Source of the DNA: Paramacrobiotus richtersi
Lineage: Eukaryota > Tardigrada > Eutardigrada > Parachela > Macrobiotidae
Assembly: GCA_034698045.1 (NCBI GenBank)
Contig: JAQGAU010000637.1
Location: forward strand, 1 to 25,411
Direction: 5' to 3'
Length of the DNA stretch: 25,411 nt
The notes below the pieces were generated by a model, which made no database searches, was not told the DNA's origin, and saw only the letters and a list, made by a program, of their open reading frames with translations. The translations under genes and the position numbers were made by a program. Position 1 is the first letter of the stretch. Each line of letters begins with the position of its first letter. Positions 1 through 8,072 of this stretch are shown piece by piece.

Positions 1-548
1 ACCGGAATGAAGGATTTTTGCATTGAGACGACTTTCGAAACTTCTTCTCTGCTCAGACGCCGGTTTTCTGGCAAGTTTTTCCATCTTTGCTCTGTCAACG
101 GATGATTATGGCCAAGGTGTTTGGATGTTACGCGGATAAGCCGATCACGAATACTGGCGGCCACCTTGACGTCAGCTGGACAGGTCTGTTTGCGGCTGTG
201 TGTGAAAGTTCGTTCGCCGGTACCTTTTTTTCCATAATTTCGGTGGTGAACGCATTCGTAGGCAACTTTTTTGAATTTCAGGCTTTTCGAATCTGGGTGT
301 CCTTTTGGCAAGGATTCAGAGCGGCGCACAACAAAGGTCTGGTTCGTCTCCTGTTGAAAACGCTTGAAATCGGCGTCGAACTCTTCGAATGTTGCATATT
401 CGTCCTTAAGATCTTGATCGGCCTTGATCTCTGGATACTGCAGATCAACGCCTTCACAAGCGTTCTGCTGTAGGTCATTCCCAGCTTTTTCTGACGATAA
501 ATTTACTGCAGAGTCATTTATTACAGGAGATGGCGATCTGGAACTCAT
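1..548 (-). CDS. FAR1/ZSWIM3-type zinc-finger protein, N-terminal part (runs off the window)
   Basis: Reading leftward from an ATG at 548-546, the frame is open for 182 codons to the window edge with no stop, so only the N-terminal part is present. Residues 1-50 are polar and probably disordered. From about residue 51 (YATFEEFDADFKRFQQET) it follows the FAR1-like N-terminal domain of ZSWIM3/ZSWIM1 and of MULE-derived proteins. It has the C-C-H-H zinc-ligand pattern: C99, C123 (in TCPADV), H147 and H149 (in LGHNHPL). That fold binds DNA. A family member would continue into a MULE-transposase-like core and a SWIM finger, which would lie outside the window. Family ZSWIM3 proteins are host genes derived from transposases, so this could be a domesticated gene or a resident element; the sequence here cannot decide. 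No intron is needed in the visible part. An AG immediately before AAA-ATG (553-552) leaves open that this is a 3' exon of the neighbouring gene. Confidence 0.75.
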   Translation of the reverse strand, partial: MSSRSPSPVINDSAVNLSSEKAGNDLQQNACEGVDLQYPEIKADQDLKDEYATFEEFDADFKRFQQETNQTFVVRRSESLPKGHPDSKSLKFKKVAYECVHHRNYGKKGTGERTFTHSRKQTCPADVKVAASIRDRLIRVTSKHLGHNHPLTEQRWKNLPENRRLSREEVSKVVSMQKSFIP

Positions 549-706
549 TTTCTACTAGTACAAATTACGGAAAAGTAGCCGGTATCGCACAACAATATGC
601 GATACACGCAGTACTGGTGCAGTGCAGATAGTCATGAAGGTCACCTCCTTCTTAAGATAATGAGCATGGCAACAGTGGTAACATATTAGTTATGCGTACT
701 TTAAAA

Positions 707-789
707 GGGGTGCCTATAGTGTTTTGAATTAATGGGGGTGTAAAAAGGGGTGCCTATAGCGATTCGGGGTGCGATGGGGGTGCCTATAG
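707..789. repeat. Three short direct repeats GGGGTGCCTATAG
   Basis: The 13-mer GGGGTGCCTATAG occurs at 707-719, 747-759 and 777-789, with degenerate pieces (GGGGGTGTAAAA, CGGGGTGCGAT) between. Spacing is 40 and 30 bases, so this is a small decayed tandem array. It lies just downstream of the third BRF1-like exon on the minus strand, in the presumed intron or 3' region. If translated by read-through of that exon it would give repeated I-G-T-P residues, which looks accidental. Confidence 0.7.
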
Positions 790-862
790 TGGTACCCATA
801 ATAATAACCGAAGCACTGATAAAACTAGTACGAGTAACACATAAGAGCGAACAATAACTTAC

Positions 863-2246
863 CGGAGCTGATGTTTTCCCTTTTCTCGCCTGGAAGATCG
901 CCGGATGAAACTGTGCCCGGGGAAGGTTCTCGGTCCCCAACTGGCTGGGCACCAATTTTCCACTTTCGGTCCGAGCAAATTCAATCAGTCGTCTTCTTAC
1001 GGTAACTCCCGCCACCTGCGCCACACTGGCCACAGCCTCCAGATCAATGTCATGATTGTACACCCGACATGCGATGATAATCGCCGCAGCCGCCACCGCG
1101 CCCGGCTTCCGTCCAGCATCAATCCAGTCCTTGTGCATCCTGTCGGCAATCCGACGGGCCATCGTAATAAGCTTCTGCACCAGCACCTTATCTTCCACCA
1201 GCGCATAACAGAAGCGTTCAAGTAGATCATCAGCGCTCTGCATAGGTACGGTAATGTACAGACGTGTCACCAGGAATCGGACCGACTTGGCCAGAGCGAA
1301 TATATCCCCGGGGATGTACGGGACAAAATCCGCCAGCATATGCCCGCGTTTCATCAGGCGCGAGGCAATATACAGACAGGATGACAGGAGAGTATCTATC
1401 GGACGTTTCTCAGCCATATAACCGGTTTCGTATGCCAATTTGTAGATACGGAAAGCCAGGCTGCAGACGACCGCCTCACACTTGGACTGGCTGGCCAACG
1501 CCTGCAAGCGATCCTTGTTCCGCGACATTGTTGCTTCTTTGGAGGACTGGGCAATTCCACCTTTGAGTGGATTTCCTGTCTGACCAATGTATCCATCAGC
1601 TGAAACGAAAACACTAATTAGAGTGCCAACAGATAAACTAACACAAAAGAAGAGACTATCAAAGTAAGTACTGACAGAAGTGTTAACAGAACTGAAACGA
1701 CCCATGTCGTCCATTGATATGACGTCACGATTCATATACTACGAGTAAAACTCGTTTAACTAATAACTTCTTCTCGACGAACATTAGTGACATTCGATAT
1801 TCAAATTCAGCAAACCCTTACTGCCAAGGTTGATGTTTCTTCCCACCAGCGTGTTAAGGCCGGAAGCTCCTGTTTCGTACTGGACGCTGTTCGTAATCAG
1901 TTCCTGTTCTTGGACCGCACCACAACTGTTACAGTACTGCAAACCAAAACCGGATTACAACACATAATCCCTATATACAAAGCAATCAGTTTTATCCCTG
2001 ACCGTTAGCAGCAACAGTGCCCGCGGACTGGTTCCTGCGCAGCCAGACGAACCACTAACTAGTAATTACGACAGACGAGACGTGATTGCATCATTTTGTT
2101 ATGTGTTGATGTTCGTAGCCTTACATACTGTGGAGTATACGGCCTACGGGTTTGTGACATACCGATTCTCCCTTGCTGTAATCAACTTCGATATCCGTCG
2201 ACGTACAGTGTGGACAGTGAGCGGAATCTCCAGATGTTTCGGCCAT
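863..2246 (-). CDS. BRF1-like TFIIIB subunit, three exons, C-terminal region not found
   Basis: BRF1 recruits TBP and RNA polymerase III to tRNA and 5S genes. Exons on the minus strand: 2246-2163 (ATG, 28 codons, donor GTATGT), 1936-1822 (acceptor TTTGCAG, donor GTAAGG), 1599-863 (acceptor TTTCAG, donor GTAAGT). All phases agree, giving 312 codons. Exons 1 and 2 together form the zinc ribbon: C11 and C14 (HCPHCTSTDIEVD) with C30 and C33 (YCNSCGAVQE), a layout typical of BRF1. Exon 3 holds the linker and two cyclin repeats; the stretch RMHKDWIDAGRKPG matches the BRF1 RMKRDWMHTGRRPSG segment closely. Family members are about 600 residues, with a C-terminal TBP-binding domain. No such exon is visible downstream. 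If the last donor is unused, the frame reads 53 more codons to a stop at 703-701. It could be a short paralogue, a truncated gene, or one whose last exons lie outside the window. Confidence 0.82.
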
Positions 2247-2956
2247 TACTATGCAAACGCCCTCGCGGAAAACCCTCGCGAATCAAAAACGAGAATCCCA
2301 GAATATCAATCCACAGAATGAAACAGCGGAAATGCAAACGAAAGTTCGACTTTACTGTTGCCGTGAACTTCAACTCTGATAACCTTTAGTACCGATTGCC
2401 GAATTGGTCCGGCAGATACAGAAATGATAAAGGAATCCGAGAAACGAAAATCTGTTACAGTATAAAATCCTGTTGGGACTAAGAAACCCACGGTCGAAGC
2501 ATTTAGCATCGTATGAGAGCATAGCTGCATAAGTAAAGTAACTGCCCCCGTGAAATTACGAATCGTAATGCCCGATAAAGGTACTATTCATTTCAGACTA
2601 TTCACGGAGCTCACAAGTTGGTAAGTTGTAATCCCATCTCTTGCTCTTATCGTGGTCTAATTCATGGTAAATTAATGGTCTATTTTTGAACCGGTTTCTT
2701 ATAAGCGTCGGGAATCAATGCACATCTGTTACCAAACGGAATACACGCATTGCATAATATAGCAAGCTGACCTTCCTATTCGGATTCTGGGTATAGGTAA
2801 TACGTAAACCATTAGATTATATAGCTGTTACCAAAATAAGATGCCCCGGCATGTATACAACTCGCATCTTTTCGGCACTGGATCAAAAAGAAGCTGCAGG
2901 GAAACAAGAAACGATAAACAACTATATTGACGAGATAATAATGTAGAATAACTGTT
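2247..2956. other. Intergenic, no gene seen
   Basis: About 0.7 kb between the start of the BRF1-like gene and the end of the small membrane-protein gene, both on the minus strand. It should hold the BRF1-like promoter. I see no convincing TATA box. The short open frames here have no splice signals or family resemblance that I trust. Confidence 0.5.
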
Positions 2957-3339
2957 TTAATGCAGGAACTGCAGGGCCTTAAGCTTGTTCCTACTGTACA
3001 TGTTGACTAACAGCCCAAACAGTCCAAACAGCAGCACAACCCCATGCAGACCTAAATTACACCAAGAAGTAAAAACTAACAAGTTACAGAATTACGAACC
3101 TTGTGAAAGTGTCACTTATATTTAGCCGCGCTAAATGAGCCAATTCTTTCTTTCTGTATACCGGCATACATAATTGCTGCAAGACTTGCGTAAACAACAT
3201 CGGAAAGCAGAGCACAGGCTGTGATACAAGTAAGGCTATTAGAGTAAAGATTAACCAACACACAGCAGCACAATGCCAGTGTTGTATAGGATAACCGGAA
3301 ATGCAGCCAAATTTCCCACTGGTATTGATCCCCAGCCAT
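2957..3339 (-). CDS. Small multi-pass membrane protein, two exons, about 90 residues
   Basis: Exons on the minus strand: 3339-3162 (starts at ATG 3339-3337, ends in phase 1 at a GTATAC donor) and 3051-2957 (acceptor TAATTTAG, ends at TAA 2959-2957). The joined frame is 91 codons including the stop. It has hydrophobic segments at about residues 17-32 (LSYTTLALCCCVLVNL), 35-58 and 61-76 (LHGVVLLFGLFGLLVN), then a short basic tail (MYSRNKLKAL). A three-pass membrane protein is therefore likely. The start is the first in-frame ATG after a stop; an unseen upstream exon is possible. The order of segments resembles loosely the last three membrane segments of AGTRAP-like proteins (T-LAL, then a D-V pair, then an M-Y-x-R end), but this is too weak for a name. 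Confidence 0.5.
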
Positions 3340-3529
3340 GGAAAATCGTACTGACCATTGATGAACGACTATCCAGTCTATCCGCAACTAACCTACAAGC
3401 GAAGATGTTTTACGGACTCTGACGCCGGCTGCCGCGCTACCGGTCTTTCGTAGTTGTGATCTGAATTTCAAATACTGAAAGTCTTTTAGGAACATAACAT
3501 TAGGACTAGGAGCACTGTGGATATTCTCT

Positions 3530-4001
3530 TCACAGTGTGTTCTGGAAATTGTTTTGTAATATCCACTGGATGTGTTCCCGGATGTATTTTGCTTCGTTTG
3601 TACTGACTTCAGAGCATGTTAGGTATACGTCAGCCGAGTAACTGAAGTGTTCCTTTGATTTTTTTTTCTTCCAAACATAATACAAAAAAATCATTCGTCG
3701 CTGCCTGGCTAACACGTTATATCCATGTACAGTGTAAAAAATGCAGCGGAGATAATTCGTCAATGCGAAAAAGAAAAACAGAAGAATGTAAGCCAGTTTG
3801 TCTGCCAGTTCAGAAGAAAAAGCGAAAGCAAGACCGAATTCGACACAGTCAAAAAAGTACATCGTGCGCATGCAGTCGCGCGTCCCACTATCCAAGACAA
3901 ACAAACTAAGCTGAACGCAATAACATAACAATAAAATGGTTACATTATACGAGTATAATGCGACTCGATGTATGGGTGCATAGTGGAACGTAAGCAGCAA
4001 C
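3530..4001 (-). other. Long open minus-strand frame downstream of the F-box gene, unassigned
   Basis: A minus-strand frame is open from 4048 to 3530 (172 codons) and is rich in hydrophobic residues (for example a run ILLFFFFAL). It has no ATG near its 5' end, overlaps the last codons of the F-box gene in another frame, and two plus-strand frames are also open over the same bases. It most likely lies in 3' untranslated or intergenic DNA. I do not recognise a family. Confidence 0.25.
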
Positions 4002-5769
4002 TCATCCGGTACGATCGATCTTAACAACCCACCTCTTCGCCAGCGCAATGGTTCCTGCCATAAGGTTCACAACGACCACCTTTTCCAGCACTAGTTCATC
4101 ACACACAGCACGCCATTCGTCCAAACAAGGCAAACATTTCTGCTTGAACGCGATGTTCCATGGGCACGGGTCCGGATCAATCTCGCTTCCCCGGACAACA
4201 ATACGTGGTAGCTTAATGCTCTTCCATTCCAGAACGGCTTTCACCGCACCCAACCAATGGTACTGCATCTCTTTCTCATCACGTACCTCTGGCGATGAGT
4301 TGGTAAGCAGGAGACCTTTGGTGGCCTGCGTGACACTCTTGTTCACCAAATCGGCGATTCGGAAAGTCGTGTTGTTCAGGTCGATTGCAACCCGGGCTGT
4401 GGTTGGTGTGGCTTGAAGAACGGCTTGCCAACGGTGGCATACACGAAGAAACTTTGTCTGATCAACCACATCAAGGTAGGTAAACACTTCGGACAAGATT
4501 TCCGGAAGGAGGGTTTTCATTCCATCATCCACCGGTTGAGCCAGTGGGAGAGGAGCTTCCTCGTGATCAGCGGTACGTTTTGTTCCTTTCGCTTTCTCGG
4601 TCAGCTGTTGCACGATGGTAGAGAAAGTGGCCTTCTGAAATGTAAAGCGAACGACCCGTTAATGCAATGATCTTGTATCGAACGGCAGTAATGATCCCCT
4701 GGCAGTAATGAAACACTCTGTCTTGACTGTCTAACCACAATAACACAAATGCATATACTTCAAAGAACATTAATTTTGTATGCTGATGACATTCAGACAT
4801 AAAAATCTTGTATACGTATCACAAACTACAACAAATTCGTTATTCCGTCAGATAATAATGATCGCAGTCCGAACTTACGATGCTATCGCATGCCTGCACT
4901 TTTCCATCCGCAGCAGTAATGTAAACCAGTTTCTGTCCAGAAAAGTCCACAAACATTTCGCCAATGCTCCGTTTCCACTGATCCATAAAACCGCTCATCC
5001 CGGTGGCGATCTGACCGATGGACGCGTGAACGGCAGGCACTGTGATGGTATGCTTCTGGAAATGCTTTGGAGACACGGTATCGGTCTGCTCCTTCGGGGA
5101 TCGTAACTGCGTTGGCAGCACCACTTCCTTCGTACTCTGACCGTCCACCTCCACCAGGCCGTAGCCGTTTGAGGGGCGCTCCAGCGGGTCCACATGGCAG
5201 GCCGTCGCAGCATACCAGTACCTAAGGCGTTCGATACAGTTTAAAATTACTTATAACCATCTAGCGTCTAGCACAGCGGCCGCTCTATATGGAAGCAAAA
5301 GTTCCCTTGTAGAAAGCATATTCCTGCTGTTTGGCTTAACGTCTGGCATCCGTTAACTGTCACACAAGTGAAAGGAAAAACGTTATTTCCTTTACATTAA
5401 CATTTTTATGAAAAGGTACTAACAATAAACCACATCTATTTCATCTACAAATGTAATTTTTACAGTGGCGAAAATTCTTCTTGTTTTGTTTTACCATGGC
5501 TCATCTGGGCTACGCTTCAGCAGAACGTCCACCAGATCTCCTGGATCGATGCTGTTAGTGCGCCAGATTCGGTCCTCGTAACTCTCCGGTTGAAGACATT
5601 TCCCAAAGGATATCAAGTCGGCGTTGTGGCCCGGATAGTCGAAATCCAGGATGAGACCTCTTTTGGGAACAATGTCCCGAACCAATCCGCGACGGACCAA
5701 TCCGCTCTCGTCCTTAACGTCCACGGAAAATCTATCAACCCACTCGGAATCGCCTTCGTTTCTGTACAT
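4002..5769 (-). CDS. FMRP-like (tandem Agenet/Tudor + KH0) and F-box fusion protein, three exons, 416 residues
   Basis: Exons on the minus strand: 5769-5495 (ATG, donor GTAAAA, phase 2), 5221-4879 (acceptor CCTTAG, donor GTAAGT, phase 0), 4634-4002 (acceptor ATTTCAG, stop TGA). Together 417 codons. Residues about 8-60 (FSVDVKDESG...GLVRDIVPKRGLILDFD) and 70-132 (IDPGDLVDVLLKRSPDEPWYWYAAT...VVLPTQLR) follow the two Agenet/Tudor modules of FMRP in order, including the paired aromatic residues of the second. About 144-206 (HFQKHTITVP...) follow the FMRP KH0 segment. Residues 248-287 (LLPEILSEVFTYLDVVDQTKFLRVCHRWQ) are an F-box, which binds SKP1 in SCF ubiquitin ligases. A basic stretch KAKGTKR (220-226) precedes it. 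The C-terminal 130 residues show no repeats that I recognise. An earlier in-frame Met-less extension to 5826 exists, but ATG 5769 follows it and fits the domain start. Expected role: substrate or chromatin/RNP adaptor of an SCF ligase; the ligand is unknown. Confidence 0.85.
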
Positions 5770-5909
5770 TCTCGTCCTCGGTTTTCTAATAAACTTGCAG
5801 CAATAATCAAGCTTCCAACACTGCACGCTCGGTTTAAGCTTCCAAGGTTACAGACGAGAAGGAGATTTAAGAATGCGGTTCAAGCTTGAAAATGAGGAAG
5901 GTGCTGTTA

Positions 5910-5922
5910 CTTTTATATATAT
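5910..5922 (-). promoter_or_regulatory. TATA box of the FMRP-like/F-box gene
   Basis: On the minus strand the sequence reads ATATATATAAAAG, a good TATA element, about 140 bases upstream of the ATG at 5769. Transcription would start near 5885-5890, leaving a 5' leader of roughly 115-120 bases. Position and strand fit; initiation has not been shown. Confidence 0.55.
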
Positions 5923-5929
5923 GAGGCTA

Positions 5930-8072
5930 GCTGTGTCTGGTTTGCACTGCTGTTAGAAATCCTGCACAAGCCTGTTCGTACAGCCATGTTGGCCAATTAC
6001 CGCCAATAGCCGTGCTCTGACCTGATTGGACGGCATTCACACACGTACTGGAAAAAAGCCTATTTTCTTGGAAAGCTTATTGGCAACACACCTTGGCAGC
6101 TTTATTTGCTGGTCAGTCTTGCACAAACTTGAATTTTCCGGCCGACTCCCTGCTTAGCGATCTGGCCATATTGCACAGCAACCGGCGCGCTCCCCAACGA
6201 AAAAAAAGCGATGTTCATCCGCCTTTCCATTTTTTAAGCCATAGACGATATAGAAATGTTGAATTACGATCTTCGACCATACAGTAGCGTTTCCCCCCGC
6301 AAAACCACAGATTTGACCTGAAATATCCTAGTTTTGTTATTTTAACATCGCCATCCAGCGCGCACATTCTCAAACTTTGCTGAGGGCCGTATGAACCAAA
6401 TAGTTCTTTCGCTTACGAGAATTACAGCTCACTATCATGTTGCAGGTTTTCAGCCTTCGAAAGCGTGAATAGCTGGCTGATCTACCAAGACTTTCTCCGA
6501 TTTATTTCGCCGTTCTGCTAACTTCCTTCTATAGTATGTAGAAGTACTGTACATTTAGTGGTATCTGACTTTGAGATTCAAATATAGGTATAAATTCAGT
6601 AAAGGTCACTGCTCTGACGTAAATACCACAGAACTACACTAATAAATCAACGTCGAACGTATTCAAGATATCCAGGTACGCTTTCTTGCAGGATAAACAT
6701 TTTATGAAGTATATGCATCTGAGTATGGTAACAGGGCGGTATCCAGTCCGACTGGAAAGAAATATTAAAATTTTATAGACCACTAGCACACAAAATTGTC
6801 GTAATACTGGTAGTCCAGTTTTTCTGAATCCCACACAGTTTATTTCTATTAGAAAAAAGGCGCTGGCGCTCATGGATCACGACGCGTTCTCAAAAGTTAT
6901 GTGTTAGAACATGTACAGTACATGGCTGTTTGTTTATGCGTATCTGTATGTAACTGTCTAGCACTTCATTGGGAAGTCCTGGATCGCCTCGACACTTGTT
7001 TCGGTTCATGCGCCATAACAGCTGACGTATGCATGCAGCGTAGGGTAATCGAGGAATAATCCCGGGCACTTCTTCCAACAATTATGTTATGGTATTACGA
7101 GCAGGGTATTCTTGGGAACAACCAGCTATCGCTGGATATATGCGTACGAGGACTTTATAGAAAATGCTGATGGTTATCCTGGATGTCCCGATCCAAACTA
7201 ATACTAAAAATCTCCGGTTCGTAAGGTGTACTGGTACAAAAACCCATGGGAATGCTTCTGACTGTGCGTTGGCGATTCGTCCTTCTTGTGGACAGAAGCC
7301 CACATCTTCGTGTGATTTTGATCAGAGAGTTATTTGATTGGTGGTCATTATGGTTTGCTAGGACCTTGCGGTCAGTGTACGGACAACACTTCGATCACAC
7401 CTTATGCATACGGCAAACTGAAAGTTTGAATAATATTAGCTGAGGTAATGTTTTTACACGAAGAGTTGTTTTTCGCGATCGCGAATACGCGGCTATCGGT
7501 GGACGGTATTGGACTAGTTATAACAGTAAATCTGCCACAATCTACGCATTCATTATCGCAGGAAGCATAATATTTTGAGCAAAATGCACCAACATCCGTG
7601 GTTTAAACGTCTGCAGAATGACTGGGGGAAATTATCGGCTACAACTGGGAAACCAATAGTCAGTGTTATATTTCAACTGTTTATGGGAGATTAACTGCAT
7701 GGCAGAAAAGGGTGTATGAGTAAGATGATTTATTGCAAATATATATGATAAGTAAATGAAAAATTCATGACCAGGCTTAGGATATTATTGTAATGGCGGA
7801 TGCGGAAGCCATGCTACAGCTGCATATAGACAACTGATGACACATCTGCTAAATTTATGTGAAGATTAAGTGTTCATCGCTGTTTATTCCGTTAGGCTTC
7901 CGCTTACAGTGAATTAATTACAGAATTAATATTCAGTATGAATCTTATTGTAAGGTCCTGCGCGAGTACGATAGATTGGTTTTCAAATGTGCCGGAAAGA
8001 GCGAAAATTAGCTGACCCTGAAATGTGTCAATTGACAAAGCGTGCCGCGACACTTGTCGAGTGTTAAGTCTG
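5930..8072. other. Intergenic, 2.1 kb without a supported gene
   Basis: This lies between two divergently transcribed genes, so it should carry both promoters. Two minus-strand frames at 7303-7082 and 7081-6890 and a plus frame at 7246-7443 are open for about 60-70 codons. They have no splice signals, family motifs or consistent start context. A 40-codon plus ORF (ATG at 7584) is also unremarkable. I see no RNA gene or repeat. Confidence 0.5.

Noticed and set aside
87-473. Plus-strand ORF of 128 codons
   Set aside because: It is the shadow of the minus-strand FAR1-type frame, which has the conserved Cys/His pattern.
641-650. AAGGAGGTGA on the minus strand, like a perfect bacterial ribosome-binding site
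   Set aside because: The surrounding genes have spliceosomal introns and TATA promoters. No start codon lies at the right distance in a meaningful frame, so it is coincidence.
1787-2008. Plus-strand ORF of 73 codons
   Set aside because: The minus strand of the same DNA is the second zinc-ribbon exon of the BRF1-like gene (CNSCGAVQE), with good splice sites.
3530-4048. Minus-strand frame of 172 codons as a membrane-protein gene
   Set aside because: No ATG near its start, overlap with the F-box gene's last codons, and two other frames also open there. Kept only as an unassigned stretch.
6890-7303. Two minus-strand ORFs of 63 and 73 codons as a split gene
   Set aside because: No fitting splice sites between them and no family resemblance.
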